This document shows, one piece after another, positions 24,346 to 33,653 of a DNA stretch of 64,000 nt. Below the pieces are notes generated by a model. It did not search any database and had not been told where the DNA came from. It worked only from the letters and a program-made list of their open reading frames with translations. Within the stretch, counting starts at the first letter, position 1; each line of letters opens with the position of its first letter. The position numbers were made by a program, and so were the translations under genes. This DNA comes from Pseudomonas sp. JM0905a (GTDB lineage Bacteria > Pseudomonadota > Gammaproteobacteria > Pseudomonadales > Pseudomonadaceae), in the NCBI RefSeq assembly GCF_014700075.1, contig NZ_JACXBU010000003.1, positions 1 to 64,000 of the forward strand, given 5' to 3'.

Positions 24346-26034
24346 ATGCTGACCTTGCTCAATCTCCTCTCGGCCGTCGCCCTGCTCATCTGGGGCACGC
24401 ACATCGTGCGAACGGGCATTCTTCGCGTGTACGGCTCCAACCTGCGCCGCCTGCTCAGCCACAGCGTACGCCGCCGGCCCCTGGCCTTCGCCTCGGGTAT
24501 CGGCGTCACCGCCCTGGTGCAAAGCAGCAACGCCACCGCGCTGCTGGTCAGTTCATTCGTTGCCCAGGGCCTGATGCTGCTGGCGCCGGCCCTGGCGATC
24601 ATGCTCGGCGCCGATGTCGGCACGGCGCTGATGGCCCGGGTGCTCACCCTCGACCTGTCCTGGCTGTCGCCGCTGTTGATCTTCTTCGGGGTGATCTTCT
24701 TTCTCTCCCGCAAGCAGACCCGCCTGGGGCAGTTGGGGCGCGTCGCCATCGGCCTGGGGCTGATCATCCTCGCCCTGCAACTGATCATCGCCGCCGCCGA
24801 ACCCATCACCACCGCCAAGGGCGTGAAGGTGCTGTTCTCCTCGCTGACCGGCGACGTGCTGCTGGACGCCCTGACCGGCGCGCTGTTCGCCATGGTCTCG
24901 TACTCCAGCCTGGCGGCCGTGCTACTCACCGCCACGCTGGCGGCCTCCAAGGTGATTTCCCTCAAGGTGGCGCTCTGCCTGGTGATCGGCGCCAACCTCG
25001 GCAGCGGCGTCCTCGCCCTGCTCAGCAGCACCCTGCAGAACCCCGCCGGGCGCCGCGTGGCCCTTGGCAGCCTGCTGTTCAAGCTGGCCGGCTGCATCCT
25101 GGTGCTGCCGCTGGTGGGGCCACTGGCAAACTGGATCGACAGTTGGCCGATTTCCACCGCCGAACTGGTGATCGCCTTCCACCTGCTCTACAACAGCGTG
25201 CGCTGCACCCTCTGCCTGCCGCTGACGGTACCCATGGCGCGCTTCTGCGACTGGCTGCTGCCAGACCGCCCGCAGCCCGACGATGTGGCCAAGCCTCGCC
25301 ACCTCGACCCCGCCGACCTGGAAACCCCCAGCCTGGCGCTGGCCAACGCCGTGCGCGAGACCCTGCGCATGGGCGATATCGTCGAGCAGATGCTGAACAA
25401 CCTGCTGCACCTGCTGCGCGGTGGCGACCCACTGCTGGGCAAGGACATCCACCGCCTCGACGACGACATCGACGCCCTCTACACCGCCATCAAGCTCTAC
25501 CTGGCGCGCATGCCCCGTGAGGATCTGGGTGAGCGCGACAGCCGGCGCTGGGCGGAAATCATCGAGCTGACCATCAACCTGGAGCAGGCTGGGGACATCG
25601 TCGAGCGCATGCTCGACGACGTGCAGAGCAAGAACAACGCCCAGGGCAGGGCTTTCTCCGAGGAGGGCCTGGGGGAGATCGTCAGTCTCCACGACCATCT
25701 GGTGGAGAACCTGCACCTGGCCCTCTCGGTGTTCCTCAATGGCGACGTGGAAAACGCCAAGCGCCTGCGCCGTGCCAAGCAGCGCTTCCGCATCCTTGAA
25801 CGGCGCTTTGCCCACGCCCACGTCTCGCGGCTGCACCAGCAGGTGGTGCAGAGCATCGAGACCAGCGCCCTGCACCTGGGCCTGATCGGCGACATGAAAC
25901 GTCTCAACTCGCTGTTCTGTGCCATCGCCTACGCGGTGCTGGATAACCCGGACGCCCCCGATGTGATGGAGGACGAGCACGTGTCCGTCGCGCCCCCGCG
26001 CTTCTTCGAGCCGGAGATCGGCTCGCATCGCTGA
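24346..26034 (+). CDS. Na/Pi cotransporter family protein with C-terminal PhoU-like domain
   Basis: 562 residues. The N-terminal 330 residues hold two inverted Na/Pi-cotransporter repeats, each with the family signature: GVTALVQSSNATALLVSSF near residue 65, and VSYSSLAAVLLTATLAAS followed by VIGANLGSG near residue 220. The C-terminal 200 residues are helical and PhoU-like (ETLRMGDIVEQMLNNLL, then INLEQAGDIVERML). It resembles E. coli YjbB, a phosphate exporter. A strong AGGAGG site precedes the ATG. Direction of transport is not determinable from the sequence. Confidence 0.88.
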   Translation: MLTLLNLLSAVALLIWGTHIVRTGILRVYGSNLRRLLSHSVRRRPLAFASGIGVTALVQSSNATALLVSSFVAQGLMLLAPALAIMLGADVGTALMARVLTLDLSWLSPLLIFFGVIFFLSRKQTRLGQLGRVAIGLGLIILALQLIIAAAEPITTAKGVKVLFSSLTGDVLLDALTGALFAMVSYSSLAAVLLTATLAASKVISLKVALCLVIGANLGSGVLALLSSTLQNPAGRRVALGSLLFKLAGCILVLPLVGPLANWIDSWPISTAELVIAFHLLYNSVRCTLCLPLTVPMARFCDWLLPDRPQPDDVAKPRHLDPADLETPSLALANAVRETLRMGDIVEQMLNNLLHLLRGGDPLLGKDIHRLDDDIDALYTAIKLYLARMPREDLGERDSRRWAEIIELTINLEQAGDIVERMLDDVQSKNNAQGRAFSEEGLGEIVSLHDHLVENLHLALSVFLNGDVENAKRLRRAKQRFRILERRFAHAHVSRLHQQVVQSIETSALHLGLIGDMKRLNSLFCAIAYAVLDNPDAPDVMEDEHVSVAPPRFFEPEIGSHR

Positions 26035-26079
26035 ACTGCACTCTTCACAGCGTGCGGGCCGCTTGGGCAGAATCCGGGC

Positions 26080-27099
26080 ATGACGCCTCATGACCCTTCC
26101 AGCGCCTCGGTCAGCGCCAGTCTGACCCAGGCCCTCCTGCACGCTGCCACCCAGCTCGGCCTCGCCCGGGAAGAACTGTTGCGCACCAGCAACCTCGACG
26201 AAAGCCGCCTCGCCGACCCGGACGCGCGCATCCCCTTCAGCGCCCAGGAAGCTCTCTGGGGAACCATCCACAGCCGCCTGGCGCATCCCGAACCGGGCCT
26301 GGCCATCGGCCGCGCCCTGGCGCCCGGCCAGTTCAGTGTGCTCGGCTACCTGCTGCAGAGCAGCCCGACCCTGGGCGAAGCCCTGGAGGCCGAGCTGCGC
26401 TACCAGCGGCTGGTGGGCGAGGGCGGCAGCCTGGCCCTGGAAGTGCGCGGCGATGAACTCTGGACCTTGTACCGCCCGCTGCACCCGACACTGCCGGCGA
26501 CCCGTGCGCGGGTGCTGGCGCTGATGGCGTTCTGGCTGGAGCTGATGCGTCCGCTGCTGGCGGACCTGCGTCTGCTCAAGGCCTGCTTCGTGCACGCCGC
26601 GCCGGCGGATACCACCCTCTACCAGCGGTGTTTCGCCTGCCCATTGCAGTTCGAGGCTGAGGATTACGCCCTGGTGCTGCCCCTGGCCTTGCGTACGGCC
26701 CCGCTGAAGCAGGCCAACCCGCCGCTGCAGGCGGTACTGCGCCAGCACGCCGAAGCGCTGCTGGCGCGCCTGCCCAGCGAAGGATTGCGGGCGCGGGTCG
26801 TCGCGCTGCTCGGCGCCCAGCTGGCCCGTGGCGAACCCGATCGCGGCGCTCTGGCTTCGGCCCTCGGCATCAGCGAACGGACCTTGCAACGGCGCCTGGC
26901 GGAAGAAGGCAGCAGCTATCAGCAACTGCTCAACGACACCCGCCGCCACCTGGCCGAGCGCCATCTGGAGGAGGGCCGCCTGCCGATTGCCGATATCGCC
27001 GTGCTGCTGGGTTATTCCGAGCCCAGCGTGTTCTTCCGCGCCTTCCGCCAGTGGACCGGGCTGACGCCGGGGGAGTACCGGCAGAAGCACAGCAGCTGA
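26080..27099 (+). CDS. AraC-family transcriptional regulator
   Basis: 339 residues: an N-terminal arabinose-binding-type sensor domain (PF12625 type, as in OruR and ArgR-like AraC members; SVLGYLLQSSPTLGEALEAELRYQRLV) and a C-terminal double helix-turn-helix (LASALGISERTLQRRLAEEGSSYQQLLNDTR, then IADIAVLLGYSEPSVFFRAFRQWTGLTPGEYR). The GY-SEPS-FFRAFRQW-TG-TP signature is intact. It follows the Na/Pi gene at 45 bp on the same strand and faces an SDR gene across a palindromic repeat. Target genes unknown. Confidence 0.9.
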   Translation: MTPHDPSSASVSASLTQALLHAATQLGLAREELLRTSNLDESRLADPDARIPFSAQEALWGTIHSRLAHPEPGLAIGRALAPGQFSVLGYLLQSSPTLGEALEAELRYQRLVGEGGSLALEVRGDELWTLYRPLHPTLPATRARVLALMAFWLELMRPLLADLRLLKACFVHAAPADTTLYQRCFACPLQFEAEDYALVLPLALRTAPLKQANPPLQAVLRQHAEALLARLPSEGLRARVVALLGAQLARGEPDRGALASALGISERTLQRRLAEEGSSYQQLLNDTRRHLAERHLEEGRLPIADIAVLLGYSEPSVFFRAFRQWTGLTPGEYRQKHSS

Positions 27100-27115
27100 G
27101 CGTCTCTTGCTCTTC

Positions 27116-27211
27116 GTAGGGGCGAATTCATTCGCCAAGCAGCCCGAAGGGCGGCCCTGAGGATGACCAGGGGGACGCTGCGCATCCCTTGGCGAATGAA
27201 TTCGCCCCTAC
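27116..27211. repeat. GAATTCATTCGCC palindromic intergenic repeat, copy 2
   Basis: 96 bp with GTAGGGGCGAATTCATTCGCC at the left end and its inverse, TTGGCGAATGAATTCGCCCC, at the right, enclosing two smaller hairpins. The termini match copies at 13746, 39101 and 57689. It sits between two convergent genes, where it may double as a bidirectional transcript end. Confidence 0.88.
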
Positions 27212-27217
27212 AAGGAT

Positions 27218-28183
27218 TCAGCTCAGCTTCGACGCTATTCCACGCGCCTTGAGAAACGCCAGGAACGCCTCACGACTGGAGTACTGCGGCCGATAGCCGA
27301 ACTCGTCCTTCAGGCGGCGGTTGTCCAGCACCGGTCGGTAGCGCAGGAAGTCCAGTTGTTCCGGGCCGTACCGGGTCAGGCCCAGGGGCTTGAGCAGGGC
27401 CAGGGCGGCACGCAGCAAACCCGCAGGCAGTGGTCGGTAGGGTTTGCCGAGGATGCCGGCGATCTCGGCCATGCTCAGCGCGCCGTCGCCGGCCAGGTTG
27501 TAGATGCCTTCGGCGCTGCGCTCCAGGCCTTCGCGGATGATCGCCACCACGTCCTGGTCCCAGATGAACACGAAGCGGCTGTCATGCCCCTTGATGCCCA
27601 GCACCGAGCGCTTCTGGAACAGTTCGGTGATCTGGTTATTCACCTGCTCGCCCAGGATGGTCCCGGGGCGCAGCACCAGTTGACGCAGTTGCGGATGTCG
27701 CTTGCGCGCGTCGGCCAGCAGCAGCTCCACCTCACGCTTATGGCGGGCGTAGGCGAAGCGTTCATGGCCGCGCAGTGGATGCTGCTCGTCAATCCACTCG
27801 GCGTTCTCCGGGTAATAACCGTAGGCGGCGCCCGAGCTGGTGACGATCAACTGGCCGACGCCCTGGGCCAGGGCAGCATCCAGCACAGCGCGGGTGCCGC
27901 CTACGTCGATGGCGTGCAGGCGTGCCTCGCTCATGCCCCGTGGCGGGGTCACCACGGAGGCCAGATGCACGATGGCGTCGGGCTTCCAGCGCTGAACACA
28001 AGTGGCCACTTCGCGGGGCAAGCTGATGTCCAGCGACACCGGTTCGATATTGGTATTGAGCCCCTGATGGCTCAGCGGACGGATGTCCGCGGCGACCAGG
28101 GTCCAATCCGGGTGGCGCAGGGCCAGGTCGCGCAGCAGTTGCTGGCCGATGAAGCCGGCAGCGCCAGTGATCAGGACGCGCAC
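27218..28183 (-). CDS. NAD-dependent epimerase/dehydratase (extended SDR)
   Basis: 321 residues. The N-terminal Rossmann motif is GAAGFIGQQLL (residues 7-17), an acidic cofactor-selecting position follows (ADIRPL), and the catalytic triad is visible as SSGAAYG near residue 116 and YARHK near 145. It starts at GTG 28183, preceded by GGAGGA, and overlaps the end of the upstream symporter gene by 13 bp, so the two are co-translated. Extended SDRs of this type act on nucleotide sugars or small alcohols; the substrate cannot be inferred. Confidence 0.85.
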   Translation of the reverse strand: MRVLITGAAGFIGQQLLRDLALRHPDWTLVAADIRPLSHQGLNTNIEPVSLDISLPREVATCVQRWKPDAIVHLASVVTPPRGMSEARLHAIDVGGTRAVLDAALAQGVGQLIVTSSGAAYGYYPENAEWIDEQHPLRGHERFAYARHKREVELLLADARKRHPQLRQLVLRPGTILGEQVNNQITELFQKRSVLGIKGHDSRFVFIWDQDVVAIIREGLERSAEGIYNLAGDGALSMAEIAGILGKPYRPLPAGLLRAALALLKPLGLTRYGPEQLDFLRYRPVLDNRRLKDEFGYRPQYSSREAFLAFLKARGIASKLS

Positions 28184-29085
28184 GAGAGTTCCTCCTTGCC
28201 GCGCGGCGGATTGCGCCGCCAGACAGCCACCAGCACCAGGCCGGAAACGATGTGCCAGAGCCCCCAGAAGCCGGACACCAGGGCCATGTCCACCTGGCCG
28301 CCGAACTGGGTGAGGATGAGCCCGAGGGCCAGCCCGGAGTTCTGCATGCCGACCTCGATGGTCAGGGCGCGGCGGTCCGCGTCGGCGAGACCGGCCAGGC
28401 GCGAGGCGCTCCAGCCCAGCAGCAGGGCGCCGGCGTTGTGTCCGACCACCACCAGCAGCACCAGACCGGCATTGGCGACCAGCAGTTGCCAGTTGCCCGC
28501 TGCCGCTACCACCAGGAAGAGGCCGAAGGCGAGCAGCGAGAAGCGCTTGAACCAGGGCAGCACGCGGGCGCTGAAGGCCGGCGCCAGGTTGCCCACCGCC
28601 ATGCCGGCCAGCAGTGGCAGCACCAGCAGCACAACCAGGCCGCCGATGATGCCGCTGGCGTCCACGTCCAGGCTGCTCATCTGCCCATGCAGGAAGGCGG
28701 CGGTGTCCGGGTTGAGGCTGGCGGTGGCGGCAAAGTTCAGCGGGAGGCTGAGGATCGCCAGCAGGCTCGACAGGCTGGTGACGCTCACCGACAACGCCGT
28801 ATTGCCCCGTGCCAGGTGAGTGATGACGTTGGACAGGTTGCCACCGGGGCAGGCGGCCACCAGCAGCATGCCCAGCTCAAGGCCGGGGCGCAGGTCGAGG
28901 AAGAGGGTGGCCACGAAGGTCAGCCAGGGCAGCAGCAGGCACTGGCAGAGCAGCCCAAGCAGTGCCGGCAGGGGCCGTCGCAGGACCAGGAGGAAATGGG
29001 CCAGGCGCAGCTCCAGGGCCACGCCGAAGATCAGCGCGGCGAGCACCAGCCCGAGTATCAATTGCTGACTACTGTCGTAGTTCAT
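28171..29085 (-). CDS. Bile acid:sodium symporter family protein
   Basis: 304 residues with nine or ten hydrophobic helices in the SBF/BASS fold; the segment MLLVAACPGGNLSNVITHLARGNTALSVSVT near residue 75 is the conserved sodium-site crossover. The ATG at 29085 (MNYDSSQQLILGLVL) begins the first helix; an earlier in-frame codon would add a hydrophilic stretch. Bacterial members carry diverse organic anions, rarely bile acids. It shares an operon with the SDR gene through a 13-bp overlap, suggesting a common substrate pathway. Confidence 0.85.
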   Translation of the reverse strand: MNYDSSQQLILGLVLAALIFGVALELRLAHFLLVLRRPLPALLGLLCQCLLLPWLTFVATLFLDLRPGLELGMLLVAACPGGNLSNVITHLARGNTALSVSVTSLSSLLAILSLPLNFAATASLNPDTAAFLHGQMSSLDVDASGIIGGLVVLLVLPLLAGMAVGNLAPAFSARVLPWFKRFSLLAFGLFLVVAAAGNWQLLVANAGLVLLVVVGHNAGALLLGWSASRLAGLADADRRALTIEVGMQNSGLALGLILTQFGGQVDMALVSGFWGLWHIVSGLVLVAVWRRNPPRGKEELSCAS

Positions 29086-29206
29086 CGATGGGTTCTCTTG
29101 TTGTTCTTCTGTTGCCGCTTGCGAGCGCAAGGCCAGAGCAGCTTAGTCGTCCGCCCCGGGAGCGACAGTGGCCGACATCGCCAGCGCGAGTGGCCAATCG
29201 CGACAA

Positions 29207-29220
29207 CTGATGCGGATCAA
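29207..29220. promoter_or_regulatory. ANR/FNR-like box upstream of the globin signalling genes
   Basis: CTGAT-GCGG-ATCAA differs from the ANR consensus TTGAT-N4-ATCAA at one position. It is centred about 66 bp before the start of the 103-codon ORF at 29280, and could also serve the divergent symporter gene. Oxygen control would fit the globin sensor and PAS chemoreceptor downstream. Confidence 0.45.
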
Positions 29221-29279
29221 TATTTGTCCACAGGCACGCGGATAAAGTTGATGGCTAATTGATATCAGGCTAATCCGCC

Positions 29280-29591
29280 ATGCCACGCATCCTCCCGCCC
29301 CTGTTGCTGATCAGCGATGACCGTGTGCTCGCAGACCAGGCACGCCAACTGCTGACGTACAACGCCCTGGAATGCACCGTGCTGACCACCAGCAGCGACT
29401 GCTCGAAGGCCCCGCTGTGCCGCTGGCTGAAGAACGCGCCGCTGAACCATTCCGGTCGTGTGCATGCCCTGCTGGGCGAGGCGGTGGAGGTGCTGGACCG
29501 CACCCGCCACGCCTTCCGTTCCAGTGAACTGGGCCGCCTGCGCAAACGACTCGAACAGGCACTGGGGGAGTTGCCGCCTCCCGAGGACTGA
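29280..29591 (+). CDS. Hypothetical protein, 103 residues
   Basis: I do not recognise a family. The first 45 residues resemble the start of a response-regulator-like fold (LLLISDDRVLADQARQLLTYNALECTVLTT), with a DD pair near residues 13-14. The C-terminal part is a basic helix (SELGRLRKRLEQALGELP). There is no signal peptide. It lies between an ANR-like box and a structured RNA that begins about 10 bases after its stop codon, with the c-di-GMP enzyme beyond. The codon pattern is like that of its neighbours and it appears to be a real gene. Confidence 0.55.
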   Translation: MPRILPPLLLISDDRVLADQARQLLTYNALECTVLTTSSDCSKAPLCRWLKNAPLNHSGRVHALLGEAVEVLDRTRHAFRSSELGRLRKRLEQALGELPPPED

Positions 29592-29601
29592 GGTAAAAAC
29601 G

Positions 29602-29722
29602 GGGCCGCAAGGTTCCGCCAATGCGGAAGCCGGCTTTGCCGGGCAGGACGCAAGGGGCCTGCAAGACAAAGCGCCGTGATCGGCATCTCCTCCGGGGGGA
29701 TGTCGATCACGGCGCTTTTTTT
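29602..29722 (+). ncRNA. Structured RNA with terminator upstream of the GGDEF-EAL gene (riboswitch-like leader or 3'-UTR sRNA)
   Basis: Three short hairpins are followed by a long terminator. They are TTCCGC-caat-GCGGAA (29613-29628), CCGGC-ttt-GCCGG (29630-29642) and GCAGG-N10-CCTGC (29643-29662). The terminator is a 20-bp stem with one mismatch (29668-29687 with 29699-29718) and a run of seven T. The tract GCAAG recurs in or between the hairpins at 29607, 29650 and 29661. The ATG of the c-di-GMP enzyme is 32 bp after the T-run, so transcription must read through the terminator or start inside it. GGACGCAAG recalls the GACGCAAAG of c-di-GMP-I riboswitches, but I cannot fit the rest of that aptamer. 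Confidence 0.5.
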
Positions 29723-29753
29723 ATGCCCGCAGAAAACATCCAAGGGAGGATGC

Positions 29754-32003
29754 ATGGGCCTGGAACGACAACTCGAGGGGATGCTCGGCCGCATCGGCCT
29801 GTCACGCGCGGAAGTCACGATGCGCTGCCGCTACCTGGACTGGCAGGACGAGGACGCAGCGCACCTGGCCAGCCGGGGCGCGAATCTGGACGACTGCCAC
29901 CAGGCCTTCGTCGAACGCCTGTACGACCACCTGGCGCAGTTCGAGCCCATCGCCGGCATCCTCCACGACCCGGTCACCCTGAAACGCCTCAAGCACAGCC
30001 AGCTAGACTACTACCAGCGGCTCTGGCGTGGCCCCTACGACCGTGGCTACGTGCTCGACCGGCTGCGCGTGGGCCTGGTGCACCAGCACGTGGGGGTGGA
30101 CCTCAAATGGTACCTGGGCGCCTACCGCCTGTACCTGGACCACATGCTCGGCGCACTGCTGGGCGAAGGCGCGGACCAGTCCATCTACGGCAGCCTGCTG
30201 AAGGCAGTGTTCTTCGACATGGCGCTGGCCATCGACACCTACAGCAGCGCACAACACCAGGCCCTGGAGGACAGCGAAGCGCGCTTCGCCCGGGCGCTGC
30301 GCGGGGCCAACGACGGCCTCTGGGACTGGGACCTGGAAACGGACCGGATCTACCTTTCCGAACGCTGGGCGGCAATGCTTGGCCTGGGCCGCGACAGCCT
30401 GGGCGAGGGCAGCTCCAGCTGGTTTGGCCGGGTTCATCCGGACGACCTGCCGGGCCTGCGCCAGGCGGTGGATGCCCACCTGCGCGGCGACACACCCTGG
30501 CTGAATCATGAGTACCGTATCCGCCGTCGCGACGGCGCCTACCTCTGGGTACTGGTGCGCGGCGTGGCGGAAGAAGGGCGCATGGCCGGTTCGCAGACCG
30601 ACATCAGCCAGCGTAAGCTCTCCGAACAGCAACTGCGCCACGCCGCCCGCCACGATCCCCTGACCGGCCTGGCCAACCGCCTGCGCCTGGACGAGTTGTT
30701 GCAACAGGCACTGCAACGCCGCCAGCGTCCCGGCGCCAGAGAGGCCGGGCTACTGTTCATCGACCTCGACCGCTTCAAGCTGATCAACGACAGCCTGGGC
30801 CACGCCATGGGTGACCGCGTGCTGGTGGAAGTGAGCCAGCGCCTTACCCGCTGCCTGCGTCCAGGGGACCACCTGGTACGTTTCGGCGGCGACGAGTTCG
30901 TGGTGCTGCTGGACGATCTGGCCTGCCTGGCCGACGCCGAACAGGTCGCCCAGCGCATGCTCGACAGCCTGCACCAGCCCTTGCACCTGGACGACCACAG
31001 TCTGGCGGTCAGCGCCAGCATCGGCATTACCGGGCTACTGGCCGAGGGGCAGGCGGTGGACACCCTCCAGGCCGCCGACCTGGCCCTGTACCGCGCCAAG
31101 GAAGCCGGCAAGGCCCAATTCGCCCGCTACAGCACCGAGCTGCAGGCCGCCGCCCAGAAGCGCCTCGACCTGCACAACGCACTGGCCCGCGCGCTGGCTC
31201 GCGACGAGTTCGAACTGCATTACCAGCCGATCTGCCGCATCGATGACGGCCGGCCGCAGGTCACCACGGTCGAGGCCCTGCTGCGTTGGCGCCGGAATGG
31301 CCGGCTGGAATCACCCCTGCAGTTCATTCCCGCGCTGGAGGAATCCGGCGAGATCATCGCGGTGGGCGACTGGGTACTGCGGGAGGCCTGCCGGCAGACT
31401 CGCCACTGGCAACTGTCCGGCCAGGAGGACCTGTGCTGCTCGGTGAATCTCTCCAGCCGACAGCTGCTGCAACCGGGATTCGCCCAACGGGTCGCGGCCA
31501 TCCTGCGCGAGAGCGGGCTGCGACCCACCTGCCTGATGCTGGAAATCACCGAGAGCTTGCTGATGCAGGACAGCGCCGAGACCCTGGCCTGCTTGCGCGA
31601 ACTGGCCGTGCTTGGGGTCCGCCTGGCCCTGGACGACTTCGGCACCGGCTATTCCTCCCTCGGCTACCTCAAGCGCTTTCCGCTGCAGATCCTCAAGGTG
31701 GACCGCAGCTTCATCGGCGGCGCGCCGGACGACCCCGAACTGAACGCCATCTCCCGAGCCATCATCGGCCTGGGCCGCAGCCTCGGCCTGGAAGTGGTGG
31801 CCGAGGGCGTCGAAGACCCGGCGCACCTGGACTTCCTGCTTGGCCAGGACTGCCGCTACGCGCAGGGGTACTGGTTCAGCCGCCCTCGGCCACCGGCCAT
31901 GCTCGAACCGCTGTTGCTGGGCGAAGAAGGGTTCGAGGGCGAAGGATGCCTGCCGGGACCGGCCGCCAGGCCCCGGGAAGATAGCCAGGGGAGCAGCCGA
32001 TGA
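29754..32003 (+). CDS. Globin-coupled diguanylate cyclase / phosphodiesterase (globin-PAS-GGDEF-EAL)
   Basis: 749 residues. Residues 1-160 are a protoglobin-type sensor; [20 protein letters not shown] places the heme-ligating His at about 110. A PAS domain follows (about 165-280, [19 protein letters not shown]). The GGDEF domain is intact (RFGGDEF at about 377-383) with an inhibitory RPGD site five residues before it. The EAL domain is also intact: EALLRW near 507, then [38 protein letters not shown] and AEGVED. It should sense oxygen or NO through heme and make or degrade c-di-GMP. An AGGGAGGA site precedes the ATG. It overlaps the chemoreceptor gene by 4 bp. Confidence 0.9.
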   Translation: MGLERQLEGMLGRIGLSRAEVTMRCRYLDWQDEDAAHLASRGANLDDCHQAFVERLYDHLAQFEPIAGILHDPVTLKRLKHSQLDYYQRLWRGPYDRGYVLDRLRVGLVHQHVGVDLKWYLGAYRLYLDHMLGALLGEGADQSIYGSLLKAVFFDMALAIDTYSSAQHQALEDSEARFARALRGANDGLWDWDLETDRIYLSERWAAMLGLGRDSLGEGSSSWFGRVHPDDLPGLRQAVDAHLRGDTPWLNHEYRIRRRDGAYLWVLVRGVAEEGRMAGSQTDISQRKLSEQQLRHAARHDPLTGLANRLRLDELLQQALQRRQRPGAREAGLLFIDLDRFKLINDSLGHAMGDRVLVEVSQRLTRCLRPGDHLVRFGGDEFVVLLDDLACLADAEQVAQRMLDSLHQPLHLDDHSLAVSASIGITGLLAEGQAVDTLQAADLALYRAKEAGKAQFARYSTELQAAAQKRLDLHNALARALARDEFELHYQPICRIDDGRPQVTTVEALLRWRRNGRLESPLQFIPALEESGEIIAVGDWVLREACRQTRHWQLSGQEDLCCSVNLSSRQLLQPGFAQRVAAILRESGLRPTCLMLEITESLLMQDSAETLACLRELAVLGVRLALDDFGTGYSSLGYLKRFPLQILKVDRSFIGGAPDDPELNAISRAIIGLGRSLGLEVVAEGVEDPAHLDFLLGQDCRYAQGYWFSRPRPPAMLEPLLLGEEGFEGEGCLPGPAARPREDSQGSSR

Positions 32004-33592
32004 AGATCAACTTGCCGGTCAGCGGACGAGCGGTCGAGTTCGACGCCAATGCCAACATCCTCTCCACAACGGACCTGAAAGGGATCATCACTCACGTCAA
32101 CGACGACTTCCTGGCCATCAGCGGCTTCGATCGCGACGAACTGCTGGGGCGCAGCCACAACCTGGTGCGTCACCCGGACATGCCGCCCCAAGCCTTCACC
32201 CATCTCTGGCAGACCCTCAAGGGTGGCCGCAGCTGGATGGGGCTGGTGAAGAACCGCTGCAAGAACGGTGACCACTACTGGGTCAGCGCCTATGTCACGC
32301 CGGTGGTGCGGAACGGCAAGGTGGTGGAATACCAATCGGTGCGGACCCGTCCCGAACCCGCCCGGGCCGCGGCGGCGGAACGGCTCTACGCGAGCCTGCG
32401 GGAAGGGCGCCTGCCAGCTGCCTTGCGGCGTCCACTCCTGGGCCTGCGCTCACGCCTGCTGGCAGGTTGCGGCGCCGCCGGCCTCGCCGGCCTGGGCCTC
32501 ACCCTGACACTCGACGGCTCACTGTCGCTCGCCAGCGTTCCCGCCGCCCTCGCCAGCCTCGGGGCCTGTGGTGCCTGGATTCACTGGCAGCTGCGTCCCC
32601 TGAACGCACTGCTGGACAAGGCCAGGCGCATTGCCGACAACCCCCTCGGCCAGTGGCTCTATTGCGGCCGGACCGACGAATTCGGCGAACTCGACTTCGC
32701 CATGCGCATGCTGGAAACCGAGGCGGGCGCCGTGGTCGGGCGTATCGCTGAATCCGCCCGGCAGCTCGCTGGCCATGCCGGCCACCTGGCGTCGTCGGTG
32801 GCTAGCACCAGCGAGGCGACCCGCCGCCAGCAGCTGGATACCGAGCATGTCGCCAGTGCCATCGAGCAGATGGCCTGCAGCGTCCAGGAAGTGGCGCGCA
32901 GCGCCCAGCAAGGCGCCACCGCCGCCGACCAGACCGACGCCGCCGCGAGTGCCGGCCGGGAGGAAGTGGATGCCACCCGCCTGCACATCGCCAGCCTGGA
33001 AGAAGAGGTTCGTCAGGCCAGTAGCACCGTGCAGGCACTGCGTAGCCACAGCGGCGATATCAGCCAGATCCTGGAGGTGATCCGCAGCATTGCCGAACAG
33101 ACCAACCTGTTGGCGTTGAACGCCGCGATCGAAGCGGCCCGCGCGGGCGAGTCCGGTCGGGGATTCGCGGTGGTCGCCGACGAGGTGCGCGCCCTGGCTT
33201 CGCGAACCCGGCACTCCACGGAAGAAATCCACACGCTGATTGCCAGGCTCCAGCAGGGCGCCGGCGATGCCGTGGAAGCGATGCAGCAAAGTTGCCGGCA
33301 GGCGTCCGAAAGCCTGCAACAGGCGTTGCGCGCCAGCGATTCCCTGGCCCGGATCAATGGCCAGGTCAGCGAAATCAGCAGCATGAGCCTGCAGATCGCC
33401 AGCGCGGTGGAGCAGCAAAGCGCTGCCAGTGAGGAAATCCAGCACAGCCTGGCGAGCATCCGCATCGCCGCCGACAGCAATGCCGAAAGCGGTTGGCACA
33501 GCCAGCACAGCGCCCACCAGGTGGCGGAGCTGGCGGCGGAGCTGCAGTCGCTGGCCCAGCAATTCTGGGAGAGGCGCCACCGGCACGGTTGA
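32000..33592 (+). CDS. PAS-domain methyl-accepting chemotaxis protein (Aer-like)
   Basis: 530 residues. A PAS domain (about residues 20-115) shows the Aer-like pattern [31 protein letters not shown] and [16 protein letters not shown], typical of FAD-binding redox sensors. Two membrane segments follow (about 150-200), then a HAMP-like region and the signalling hairpin with the conserved tip [37 protein letters not shown]. The PAS is cytoplasmic, so it reports internal redox state or oxygen. It starts within the stop of the globin GGDEF-EAL gene (ATGA), so the two sensors are made together, linking aerotaxis to c-di-GMP. Confidence 0.9.
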   Translation: MKINLPVSGRAVEFDANANILSTTDLKGIITHVNDDFLAISGFDRDELLGRSHNLVRHPDMPPQAFTHLWQTLKGGRSWMGLVKNRCKNGDHYWVSAYVTPVVRNGKVVEYQSVRTRPEPARAAAAERLYASLREGRLPAALRRPLLGLRSRLLAGCGAAGLAGLGLTLTLDGSLSLASVPAALASLGACGAWIHWQLRPLNALLDKARRIADNPLGQWLYCGRTDEFGELDFAMRMLETEAGAVVGRIAESARQLAGHAGHLASSVASTSEATRRQQLDTEHVASAIEQMACSVQEVARSAQQGATAADQTDAAASAGREEVDATRLHIASLEEEVRQASSTVQALRSHSGDISQILEVIRSIAEQTNLLALNAAIEAARAGESGRGFAVVADEVRALASRTRHSTEEIHTLIARLQQGAGDAVEAMQQSCRQASESLQQALRASDSLARINGQVSEISSMSLQIASAVEQQSAASEEIQHSLASIRIAADSNAESGWHSQHSAHQVAELAAELQSLAQQFWERRHRHG

Positions 33593-33653
33593 GGCATTGC
33601 CAGACAACGAGCCCTGGGCGAGAGTGCCAGCATTTCCCCGGAGCAGGACGCCC

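Noticed and set aside
29602-29662. Definite c-di-GMP-I (GEMM-I) riboswitch call
   Set aside because: Only GGACGCAAG matches; the paired GCAAACC strand, tetraloop and receptor are not identifiable by eye, so I left it as an unassigned structured RNA.
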